DNA of 61,213 nucleotides from NCBI GenBank assembly GCA_002737705.1, contig NSIM01000010.1:1-61213 (forward strand), read 5' to 3'. Position numbers and translations under genes: made by a program. Below the pieces are notes generated by a model. The model ran no database searches. It was not told where the DNA came from and was given only the letters and a program-made list of their open reading frames with translations. This DNA is from Flavobacteriales bacterium (GTDB taxonomy: Bacteria > Bacteroidota > Bacteroidia > NS11-12g > UBA955). Positions within the stretch are counted from its first letter, which is position 1. Every line of letters begins with the position of its first letter. Below are positions 28,940 to 36,449 of the stretch, piece after piece.

Positions 28940-29955
28940 ACAAGATACCCCAATATCTCCAAAAAGGAGACTGTGTTGTATTGATATCTCCGGCGCGCAG
29001 TGTCGATAAAAAAGATTTGTTGGCTTTTGAAAAATGGATTACGGATCAGGGATGGCACCTGGAATATGGCTCTAATGTCTTTGGAAATTCAAACCAATTT
29101 TCATCAAGTGATACACAAAGGGCCCAAGATCTTGTATGGGCCATTGAACACAAAAAAGCCAAAGCTATCTTCTGTGCAAAGGGGGGGTATGGTTCTATTC
29201 GAACCCTTGAGGCTGTTGAAACACTGTATTCGCAAACAAATCCTTCAAGCAATTTGTTGTCACCGCCTAGCCTAGCGCCATTCAATCAAAAAAAAACGCA
29301 GCACAATTCCAATCAAACACCTGTAAATTGGGGATTGGGATTTCAGAGGATACTCTCAGACGCCAATCCCAAATGGCTGGTGGGATTTAGTGACATTAGC
29401 ACACTTCATTTGGCATTGCAAAAGGCAAATTGGGCATCGATTCACGGTCCGCTTGCAACACAATGGGCTTCTGGTGATGCGGGAATAGTTCAGGGTGCAG
29501 CGGAACTGTCAAAAATATTGATAGGGGAGAATGTAAGAATCGATTTGGGTAACTGCCCAAGTATTCGAAATCACTCTTTTGAAGGGGAGTTGGTGGGTGG
29601 AAATCTCAGCTTAATCTATGCATCCTTGGGCACACCCTTGCAGCCAAATTGCCAGGGTAAAGTGTTGTTTTTAGAGGACATAGACGAGTATTTGTACCAT
29701 GTAGATCGGATGTTGATGGCCTTAAAATTGGCCGGATTGTTTGAGGGTATTCAGGGATTGATTATTGGAAGTATGGTAGACATGAAAGACAATGTTGTTC
29801 CGTTTGGTTACACGGTTTCAGAAATGGTTTGCGAAATTCTTGCAGGGTATACATTTCCAATTTTTTTCGACGCACCCATGGGCCACGGACAGCAAAATTG
29901 TGCAATTAAATTCGGAATGCACTGTACCTTTGAAAAAGCATTTCTTACTCAATAA
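28936..29955 (+). CDS. ldcA: LD-carboxypeptidase (S66 family, LdcA-like)
   Basis: S66 serine peptidases trim the terminal D-Ala from murein tetrapeptides during recycling or modify cell-wall peptides. The first domain reads GDCVVLISPARSV, AIFCAKGGYGSIRTLE (about 78-93); the nucleophile Ser is in LVGFSDISTLHL (about 146-157), followed by SIHGPLATQW; the Glu and His are expected in LFLEDIDEYLYHVDRML (about 245-261) and PMGHGQQN. A stretch of about 45 residues (97-142), rich in Ser, Asn and Gln, lies between the Gly-rich loop and the catalytic strand where typical LdcA has a few residues. GTG start overlaps the preceding lipoprotein stop. Confidence 0.9.
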   Translation: MNKIPQYLQKGDCVVLISPARSVDKKDLLAFEKWITDQGWHLEYGSNVFGNSNQFSSSDTQRAQDLVWAIEHKKAKAIFCAKGGYGSIRTLEAVETLYSQTNPSSNLLSPPSLAPFNQKKTQHNSNQTPVNWGLGFQRILSDANPKWLVGFSDISTLHLALQKANWASIHGPLATQWASGDAGIVQGAAELSKILIGENVRIDLGNCPSIRNHSFEGELVGGNLSLIYASLGTPLQPNCQGKVLFLEDIDEYLYHVDRMLMALKLAGLFEGIQGLIIGSMVDMKDNVVPFGYTVSEMVCEILAGYTFPIFFDAPMGHGQQNCAIKFGMHCTFEKAFLTQ

Positions 29956-29963
29956 ACATCCCT

Positions 29964-30458
29964 TTGATTTCATCTAAGACCTATATAGCCCTTACAAAAT
30001 TTGTTGTTGTAGGTGGATTGAGTTTCATCATAGACATGGGATTTTACTACGTCTTTAGCCAAATCACCATGACGTTTATTGCAAAAGCCCTCGGTGTGGG
30101 TGTGGCTACATTGTTTAATTATAAGTGCAATAAATATTGGACTTGGGAGAGCAAAAAATCAAAAACACAATTGTTTAAACCCAGCGAAACCCTAAAAAAA
30201 TACCTCGTTCTCTATACTTTAAGTGGCTTAATCAATGTCATTTCCAATGAGTTTTTTTTACATTCCCTGCCCGATTGGGAATTACAACTGAATATGGTTC
30301 AATCACCTCTATTAACAATGGGTCTATTTGCCGTAAAGTTTGACAAACTTGCGGCCGTTCTTGGTGCAACAGCCTTGGGTATGGGAATCAATTTTTTGGG
30401 GCAGAAATTGTGGGTGTTTGTTAAAACGCATGATGGTCCTGTGGGAAACAACGCATGA
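29964..30458 (+). CDS. GtrA family membrane protein
   Basis: 164 residues, four predicted membrane segments (about 10-28, 33-52, 80-100 and 125-150). KFVVVGGLSFIIDMGFYYV and LFNYKCNKYWTWES match GtrA/DPMS-type flippases, which are thought to move undecaprenyl-phosphate-linked sugars across the inner membrane. The frame starts with TTG at 29964, 8 bp after the S66 peptidase stop; no ATG precedes it in frame. A partner glycosyltransferase is not adjacent. Confidence 0.85.
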   Translation: MISSKTYIALTKFVVVGGLSFIIDMGFYYVFSQITMTFIAKALGVGVATLFNYKCNKYWTWESKKSKTQLFKPSETLKKYLVLYTLSGLINVISNEFFLHSLPDWELQLNMVQSPLLTMGLFAVKFDKLAAVLGATALGMGINFLGQKLWVFVKTHDGPVGNNA

Positions 30459-30463
30459 TGCAC

Positions 30464-30471
30464 TAACTTTG
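30464..30471 (+). promoter_or_regulatory. TAnnTTTG element before ricT
   Basis: TAACTTTG ends 27 nt before the ricT ATG, the same spacing seen for gap (26) and asnS (28). No -33 TTG at usual distance. Confidence 0.5.
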
Positions 30472-30498
30472 TAAAAATTCATTTTATAAAAAAACACC

Positions 30499-31866
30499 AT
30501 GGCCTGTGCATCTTGTGGAACCAAAAAAGGCAGCTCTCCAGGGGGATGTAAAAGCAATGGGACATGTGGTACCAGTGGTTGTAATGCGCTAAATGTTTAC
30601 GATTGGTTCAAAGACATGGACCTGCCCGAGGGATATAAACCCTTTAACATTGTCGAGGTTCGTTTTAAAGGTTCTCGCAAGGAGTTTTTTAGAAATACGA
30701 ACAATATAGAATTGTATACTGGTGACTATGTTTGTGTAGACAGCAGTATTGGCTATGATATTGGCACTGTTTCAGCAACAGGAGAAATTGTTCGATTGCA
30801 GTTAAAAAAATACCAGGTTCGGGAAGATTCTTCTGAACTAATGGGTATTCAACGTGTTGCCACCGAGCGTGATATAGAAAAGCATGACGAAGCCAAAAGC
30901 AAAGAAAATTCCACCCTTGAACGCGCAAGAACGCATGCCTTTGGTTTAAAATTGCAGATGAAAATCAGCGATATAGAAATTCAGGGAGATGGCAGAAAAG
31001 CCATATTTTTCTATACTGCAGAAACCCGCGTTGATTTCCGTGAACTCATAAAAAAATATGCAGATGAGTTTAAGATAAAAATCGAAATGCGCCATATTAA
31101 TTATCGCGAAGAGGCTTCACGACTCGGTGGTACTGGTGTTTGTGGCCGAGAATTGTGTTGCAGTACATGGCTAACCGACTATAAACAAGTCAATACTGGT
31201 GCAGCCCGAGTTCAAAATTTAAGTATTAATATGGAGAAATTGGCCGGACAATGTGGTCGGCTAAAATGCTGCCTAAATTATGAACTGGATCAATATATTG
31301 AGGCGACAGATGCATTTCCCAAGGCAAAAATCATCAAACTCGATACAGTAAATGGATTCGCCTATGTGCGCAAAACCGATATATTAAAAAAATTAATGTG
31401 GTTTTCATATGACGACAACCAAACATGGGTGGCATTATCTGTAGTTAAAGTCAATGAGGTGCTAGAAGAAAATCGTGGTGGCTTAAAATCTATGGCCTTG
31501 CAAGATTTGGAACCAGCAAGTGCTGTAATGGAACAGTTGGCAGCCACGGAATTGCAACAAACGAATGATTTTATTGGAAACAACGAATTATTAAGTGACG
31601 ATGAATTTCATTTGTCCTCTCGAGACAATACCTCCCGAAAAGACAATGGCAATCGCAATTCAAAAAACTTTAACGGCAATCGACCTGACAACCGTGGACC
31701 CAGACCAGACAACCGTGGGCCCAAACCAACCGGTGAGCCAAGGGGTCAAGGCACAAGCAATCGACCTGACAACCGTGGACCCAGACCAGACAACCGTGGG
31801 CCCAAACCAACCGGTGAGCCAAAGGGTGGCCCCAATAATACAGGCCCTATAAACGAATCTTCATAA
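30499..31866 (+). CDS. ricT: RicT/YaaT-like PSP1 domain protein
   Basis: 455 residues. The N-terminus is Cys-rich (Cys 3, 6, 17, 23 and 28), a feature of the Bacteroidota branch. The PSP1 C-terminal domain (about 145-255) carries RLGGTGVCGRELCCSTWL and CGRLKCCLNYELDQY with six Cys that could bind an Fe-S cluster. In Bacillus RicT acts with RicA and RicF in RNA maturation; partners are not seen here. The C-terminal 70 residues are a disordered Pro/Gly/Arg/Asn tail built of repeats. asnS follows but has its own promoter. Confidence 0.9.
   Translation: MACASCGTKKGSSPGGCKSNGTCGTSGCNALNVYDWFKDMDLPEGYKPFNIVEVRFKGSRKEFFRNTNNIELYTGDYVCVDSSIGYDIGTVSATGEIVRLQLKKYQVREDSSELMGIQRVATERDIEKHDEAKSKENSTLERARTHAFGLKLQMKISDIEIQGDGRKAIFFYTAETRVDFRELIKKYADEFKIKIEMRHINYREEASRLGGTGVCGRELCCSTWLTDYKQVNTGAARVQNLSINMEKLAGQCGRLKCCLNYELDQYIEATDAFPKAKIIKLDTVNGFAYVRKTDILKKLMWFSYDDNQTWVALSVVKVNEVLEENRGGLKSMALQDLEPASAVMEQLAATELQQTNDFIGNNELLSDDEFHLSSRDNTSRKDNGNRNSKNFNGNRPDNRGPRPDNRGPKPTGEPRGQGTSNRPDNRGPRPDNRGPKPTGEPKGGPNNTGPINESS
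31677..31821 (+). repeat. 81-bp direct repeat coding the RicT tail
   Basis: Bases 31677-31740 recur without change at 31758-31821 (period 81 bp, 27 codons). Each copy encodes NRPDNRGPRPDNRGPKPTGEP. A shorter internal repeat, DNRGP-x-P, occurs twice within each unit. The period is a multiple of three, so copy changes keep the frame. Confidence 0.95.
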
Positions 31867-31881
31867 AATAATTTCTCAAAA

Positions 31882-31902
31882 CAGGGTTCCAAGAAAACCC
31901 TG
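31882..31902 (+). terminator. Possible hairpin after ricT
   Basis: CAGGGTT (31882-31888), a 7-nt loop and AACCCTG (31896-31902) form a 7-bp stem 16 nt after the ricT stop. No T-run follows, so intrinsic termination is uncertain. Confidence 0.35.
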
Positions 31903-32000
31903 CCATTCAGAACCCCATATCACAAGGTAGGGCGCGCTATGGAAGGCCAAAGTATTGGGTGAAATCACACAAGGTTACGTTGAATTAACCTGTTGACCGC

Positions 32001-32030
32001 TTGTAGACAGGCCGACAAAATGTATCTTTG
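32001..32030 (+). promoter_or_regulatory. Promoter of asnS
   Basis: TTG (32001-32003), 19 nt, then TATCTTTG (32023-32030): both halves of the Bacteroidota consensus at the best spacing. It ends 28 nt before the asnS ATG. Confidence 0.75.
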
Positions 32031-32058
32031 CAATGCCCCATAAAAGAACCATATTTCT

Positions 32059-33603
32059 ATGTCTGCTCCCGATTTTCAAACACCCGCACAATCCATTCAA
32101 TTTCTTTCAAATTGCATTGGCAAAACTGTTGTTTTACGGGGTTGGGTGGCGAATAAACGAGAGGGGAAAGGCATTGTATTTATCATGCTGCGAGATGGGA
32201 CGGGTTATTGTCAGTGTGTTGTATCGACCGAGAGTTCCAATGATAAATTCCTTGAGGTTGCTCAGTCTGTTAGTCTAGAAACTTCACTGGTAATAAAAGG
32301 TGTAGTACGGTTGGATGAAAAACAAATGGGTGGGGTAGAAATACAAGTCCGTCAAATCGACATCGTGGGTGGATCCGAAAACTACCCTATTGCCAAGAAA
32401 GAACATGGCATAGAATTTTTAATGGATCAGCGACATCTTTGGTTACGAAGCTCGCGCCAGTGGGCCATTATGCGTATCCGAAACACCATCATTTTTTCGA
32501 TTCATGAATATTTTCAGCAAGCGGGTTTCGTTCAGATGGATGCTCCTGTATTTACGAGCAATGCGTGTGAGGGTTCAAGCACTCTTTTTGAAACCGAATT
32601 TTATGGTGAGCAAGCATTTTTGAGCCAAAGTGGACAATTATACGGAGAAGCCATGGCGATGGCAATGGGGAAAATTTATACATTTGGACCCACCTTTAGG
32701 GCTGAAAAATCCAAAACCCGCCGCCATTTATCTGAATTCTGGATGATAGAGCCTGAGATGGCTTTTTGTGATATTTTTCAAAATATGGATTGCATCGAAT
32801 CGTTTTTGCAATTTGTCGTAAAAAAAGTTCTCCTCCATTGCAAAACCGAGTTAGAATCTATTGGGCGGGACACAAAAATTCTCGAAAGCAGTTTGGGTGT
32901 TTTTCCGAGAATGACATACGACCAGGCCGTTCGAATCATAAAAGGTGAAGAAAATGTGGGGGGGGTAAACAGCATCGAAAGCTTGCAAATCGAACTCTCA
33001 ACAACAACAATAAAACTTCAAACAATACATGAAGAAATTGCCATGCGCGAAAAAACCCTTGGTCAAGCCGGCCTGAAAAAAGGAGAAATTGCCTTTCATC
33101 AAGGAAAAATTGCGCAATTAAAACAAGACAAAAACGAAACCGAAGAAGACCTACGGAATATCCCTCAGTGGATAGACAGTGCTAAAAACTTTCAATACGG
33201 TACAGATTTCGGTGGCTCAGATGAAACCGTTTTAACCAGGCTCTTCGACAGGCCGGTAATGGTATATGACTGGCCGCACGAAATAAAAGCATTTTATCTA
33301 AAACGCAATCCCGAAGATTCTCGCTTTTCGCGTGGTGTAGACGTATTGGCTCCAGAGGGTTATGGCGAAATTGTTGGCGGCGGAGAAAGAGAAACTGATG
33401 AGCAATTGCTTAGCAAAAAAATTCATGACCACAATTTACCCATGGAATCATTTGGCTGGTATTTAGATTTGCGTCGTTATGGATCTGTTCCACATGCGGG
33501 ATTTGGTCTGGGACTAGAGAGAATGGTGACCTGGGTTTGTAAATTAAAACACGTAAGAGAGAGCATTCCATTCCCTAGAATGTACGGCCGCTTAACACCT
33601 TAG
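32059..33603 (+). CDS. asnS: Asparaginyl-tRNA synthetase
   Basis: Class II synthetase charging tRNA-Asn. The N-terminal OB fold (GKTVVLRGWVANKREGKG, about 23-40) binds the anticodon; motif 2 lies in YTFGPTFRAEKSKTRRHLSEFWMIEPEM (about 211-238) and motif 3 in GFGLGLERMVTWV (about 488-500). At 514 residues it is about 50 longer than usual: residues about 304-369 form a Lys/Glu/Gln-rich helical insert (KLQTIHEEIAMREKTLGQ) not in E. coli AsnRS. The late motif reads GVDVLAPEGYGEIVGGGERE, kept intact, so the enzyme should be active. Confidence 0.95.
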   Translation: MSAPDFQTPAQSIQFLSNCIGKTVVLRGWVANKREGKGIVFIMLRDGTGYCQCVVSTESSNDKFLEVAQSVSLETSLVIKGVVRLDEKQMGGVEIQVRQIDIVGGSENYPIAKKEHGIEFLMDQRHLWLRSSRQWAIMRIRNTIIFSIHEYFQQAGFVQMDAPVFTSNACEGSSTLFETEFYGEQAFLSQSGQLYGEAMAMAMGKIYTFGPTFRAEKSKTRRHLSEFWMIEPEMAFCDIFQNMDCIESFLQFVVKKVLLHCKTELESIGRDTKILESSLGVFPRMTYDQAVRIIKGEENVGGVNSIESLQIELSTTTIKLQTIHEEIAMREKTLGQAGLKKGEIAFHQGKIAQLKQDKNETEEDLRNIPQWIDSAKNFQYGTDFGGSDETVLTRLFDRPVMVYDWPHEIKAFYLKRNPEDSRFSRGVDVLAPEGYGEIVGGGERETDEQLLSKKIHDHNLPMESFGWYLDLRRYGSVPHAGFGLGLERMVTWVCKLKHVRESIPFPRMYGRLTP

Positions 33604-33703
33604 CCATCAGGTTAATGGGGGTACAGGTCGATTCATAAAAAAGTTTTTGATTTTTACACAAATTATTAACATTTTATTGGTGTGGTTATTATATTTGCGA
33701 CTT

Positions 33704-34435
33704 ATGGGTACCTCAACGCGTCATCTTATTCTCAATCGTTGCTTCGATGCAATCCAAGCCAACGGTTTTGAGACCCTAAGAACCGACAAAGAGATTGCGC
33801 GATTGAAGATTACCAAGGGGGCTTTTTACCATTATTTTCCGAATAAATTAGAATTGGGATATGCAGTTGTTGATGAGGTAATGCTTCCTTATTACAATGC
33901 AAAATGGGCACCACTTGTTGATATTGAGAACGGGGTTCCCGCGGCAATTCATTCCATTTTAGAAACAGAAAAAACAAAGGCATCCGAAACCAGTATCAAA
34001 CGAGGCGATGTTCTTAGCAATTTGATTTTAGAACAAAGCCATACAGACGAATTGTTTCGCCAAAAATTGGAAATCGTAAATGAAGTACAAATAAAAATTT
34101 TACAAAGGGCGATTATGATTGGACGGGCTGCCGGTGAATTAAAAAATCAAACCGATGCCAGGTCTATGGCCCTCTATATTATAGGTCAGCTGATGGGTTG
34201 CTATACAGTTAGCAAGGTGCGGGCTTCAAAAGAAACATTCGTGAGTATGGTCGGAACCCTGCAAAAACAATTAAATGAAATTCTGATGATACATCCCACT
34301 GCGCCATCAACTCCGTTAAAAGATAGCCAATTGCCATCTTCTGCAAACTCCGAAAAAAACCCCCATGATTCGATATTGGTAAAACCCTCTGGAAAAAATG
34401 GCTCTCTGAGAAAATGGTTTTCTAAAGGTCGCTAA
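33704..34435 (+). CDS. TetR/AcrR family transcriptional regulator
   Basis: About 243 residues from the ATG at 33704 (MGTSTRHLILNRCFDAIQANGF); an earlier frame start at 33647 would read through the promoter. The HTH is at about 28-47 (TDKEIARLKITKGAFYHYFP), typical of TetR. The C-terminal ligand domain is followed by a 45-residue polar tail rich in Ser and Pro. TATATTTG (33690-33697) ends 6 nt before the ATG, giving almost no leader. No drug pump or other clear target gene is adjacent. Confidence 0.88.
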   Translation: MGTSTRHLILNRCFDAIQANGFETLRTDKEIARLKITKGAFYHYFPNKLELGYAVVDEVMLPYYNAKWAPLVDIENGVPAAIHSILETEKTKASETSIKRGDVLSNLILEQSHTDELFRQKLEIVNEVQIKILQRAIMIGRAAGELKNQTDARSMALYIIGQLMGCYTVSKVRASKETFVSMVGTLQKQLNEILMIHPTAPSTPLKDSQLPSSANSEKNPHDSILVKPSGKNGSLRKWFSKGR

Positions 34436-34436
34436 A

Positions 34437-34693
34437 TCCCCTCACAGTTTGCATTTTTCAAAGCACCTTCAGCTTTAACTGATTTGTATCGCCTTTTTCA
34501 ATGTACAAGTAAAGTCTGTAATAGAACCATTTGGGATGGGCGGCATTTTTCCCTTAAGCTCAGATTCAAAATTCGGCATGCCAAAGGGGAAAACTAAAAA
34601 GGGAAATTGGCGTAAAAGAGGGTACATTTCAGACGGCACCGACGGCATTAAAACATTGACCAACTGTGTGGCTCGTGTGCGTGGATTTTTCAT
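34437..34693 (-). pseudogene. Decayed GAPDH gene fragment
   Basis: On the minus strand, a broken frame reads ELKGKM then PPIPNGSITDFTCTLKKA (34561-34490). The intact GAPDH in this window has [23 protein letters not shown] at that place: 11 of 17 residues in the last block are identical. After a frameshift the sequence resumes as VKAEGALK, matching the next conserved GAPDH stretch (AAEGPMKG), and ends near the tetR stop. Upstream NPRTRA resembles the HKDLRRARA region. Deletions and shifts exclude function. The residual similarity is patchy, so the left and right limits are approximate. Confidence 0.6.
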
Positions 34694-34732
34694 TTGTGAA
34701 AAGCCGCATTTTCTTGTAGCGACAAAGCTATA

Positions 34733-35794
34733 TTACCCTAGGGAAGCTTTGTCACAATGGCGTTGCCAATTCCAAGCATCTGCCATCATCTCGTCCAGAT
34801 TTCTCTTTGCATTCCAACCCAAAATAGCATTCGCTTTGTGGGTATCGGCCCAAATAGATACAATATCACCGGCCCTGCGTGGGCCAATTTTATAGATTAC
34901 TTTCTCGCCTGTGGCATCTTCAAATGCAGTAATAATTTCTAATACAGAATATCCTATTCCGGTTCCAACATTAAAAACTTCAAACTGTTGGGTAGAGGGA
35001 TCACCGACCTCATTGCTGTTTGTATCAAACCCAATACCCGAGATTAAACGGTTGATAGCTGCTACATGTGCTTCGGCCAAATCCATGACGTGGATGTAGT
35101 CTCGAATACAAGTGCCATCCTGGGTAATATAATCACCCCCGTGAACAGTAAGCAAAGAACGAATTCCGGAAACTGTTTGGGTAAGATAGGGAATAAGGTT
35201 ATTCGGAATACCCAAGGGCAATTCTCCGATACGGGAACTAGGATGTGCGCCGACAGGATTAAAATAACGCAGGCACTGGACCCTACACCAATTGAGGTCT
35301 CTCAAGATTGTCTCACCCATTTGCTTTGTTGCGCCATAGGGGCTTGCGGCGGGGAGGATAGGGGTAGATTCCTTTACCGGAACCTCCTGGGCTTCACCGT
35401 ATACAGTACAACTACTGCTAAAAACCAATTGATGACAAGATTCAGCTTTCATTACTTCAAGGAGATTCAATAAGCCTGCTACATTGTTTTGATAATACAA
35501 TAAGGGTTGATCCACACTTTCACCAACAGCTTTATGCGCCGCAAAATGAATCACTGCTACAGGTTTTTGCTGTGCAAAAACCCCCTGCATCAATATTTTG
35601 TCGTTTACATCACCACAAATAAAAACAGGCTTATACCCAATCAAATCGGTTAATGCATCCAGCACTTCAATGCGAGAATTGTGTAAACTATCGACAATGA
35701 CCGGCTCAAAACCCGCCTCTTGTAAACACACAACAGTATGCGAACCAATAAAGCCCAAGCCTCCAGTTACCAATATTTTTCTTTTTTCATCCAC
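34733..35794 (-). CDS. galE: UDP-glucose 4-epimerase
   Basis: Interconverts UDP-glucose and UDP-galactose. NAD motif TGGLGFIGSHT (about 10-20), HFAAHKAVGES, catalytic Ser in VFSSSCTVYGEA (about 127-138) and Tyr-x3-Lys in SPYGATKQ (about 153-160), then RYFNPVGAHPSS. 353 residues, complete. It lies 11 bp after the WlbB-like gene on the same strand, so the two form an operon for nucleotide-sugar and surface-glycan work. Confidence 0.96.
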   Translation of the reverse strand: MDEKRKILVTGGLGFIGSHTVVCLQEAGFEPVIVDSLHNSRIEVLDALTDLIGYKPVFICGDVNDKILMQGVFAQQKPVAVIHFAAHKAVGESVDQPLLYYQNNVAGLLNLLEVMKAESCHQLVFSSSCTVYGEAQEVPVKESTPILPAASPYGATKQMGETILRDLNWCRVQCLRYFNPVGAHPSSRIGELPLGIPNNLIPYLTQTVSGIRSLLTVHGGDYITQDGTCIRDYIHVMDLAEAHVAAINRLISGIGFDTNSNEVGDPSTQQFEVFNVGTGIGYSVLEIITAFEDATGEKVIYKIGPRRAGDIVSIWADTHKANAILGWNAKRNLDEMMADAWNWQRHCDKASLG

Positions 35795-35805
35795 GTTGAA
35801 TCAAA

Positions 35806-36396
35806 TTATTCCAATTTTATTACGGTTCCATTTACCAATTTATATGCCTCATTGCTTGCCAAACAAATCGCATTGCCTTTGGCGTCAAACTGTAACCGCT
35901 CTCCAAAAGCACTTACCCAGCCAGAAAATCTGGCTGGGTTTCCGATTACCAAGGCAAAATCCTGAACATCCCTTGTAACGACAGCACCCGCCCCGACAAA
36001 TGCGTATAGACCCAATGTAACACCACACACAATACTTGCGTTCGCTCCAACAGTACACCCCTTTTTCAGTAGGGTTGTTTTAAACTCGCTTTTGCGATTT
36101 ATATGTGCCCTTGGGTTAGCAATATTCGTAAACACCATGCTGGGTCCCAAAAAACAATCATCTTCTATAAAAACACCATTATACAGGCTTACATTATTTT
36201 GTATTTTGACCCCATTTCCAATGACTACATTGTTGTCTACAAACACATTTTGTCCTACCGTACAATGCGCCCCGATTTTGCTTTTTGCGCTTACATGACA
36301 AAAATGCCATATTTTGGTGCCATCGCCAATTTGTGCCCCAACATCAATAATGGCTGAAGGATGGGCAAAAAAGGGCAATGATGAATTGTTGATCAT
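35806..36396 (-). CDS. WlbB/WbpD-like N-acetyltransferase (left-handed beta-helix)
   Basis: 196 residues made of hexapeptide repeats ([48 protein letters not shown]). Close in pattern to WbpD/WlbB, which acetylate UDP-GlcNAc3NA-type sugars, including the [12 protein letters not shown] loop (about 94-105) and the HF.HV stretch near residue 31. The last 45 residues after [10 protein letters not shown] are unique. Donor acetyl-CoA is expected; the exact UDP-sugar is not shown, and the other enzymes of that pathway are not in the window. Confidence 0.85.
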   Translation of the reverse strand: MINNSSLPFFAHPSAIIDVGAQIGDGTKIWHFCHVSAKSKIGAHCTVGQNVFVDNNVVIGNGVKIQNNVSLYNGVFIEDDCFLGPSMVFTNIANPRAHINRKSEFKTTLLKKGCTVGANASIVCGVTLGLYAFVGAGAVVTRDVQDFALVIGNPARFSGWVSAFGERLQFDAKGNAICLASNEAYKLVNGTVIKLE

Positions 36397-36449
36397 GTTG
36401 TATACAAATAGTGTACAACAAATCTACGCCATGATTCACTGCTTCGCAA
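36397..36449 (-). promoter_or_regulatory. Promoter with overlapping inverted repeat before the WlbB-like gene
   Basis: On the minus strand TTG (36449-36447), 20 nt, TAGATTTG (36426-36419) forms a good promoter ending 22 nt before ATG. The leader holds an inverted repeat: GTTGTATAC (36397-36405), loop AAATA, GTGTACAAC (36411-36419), nine pairs with one mismatch, touching the -7 element. It could be an operator or an RNA hairpin. Confidence 0.6.

Noticed and set aside
34536-34895. 119-codon plus-strand frame at the galE end
   Set aside because: Its second half is the complement of galE and the first half opposes the GAPDH relic; no family match.
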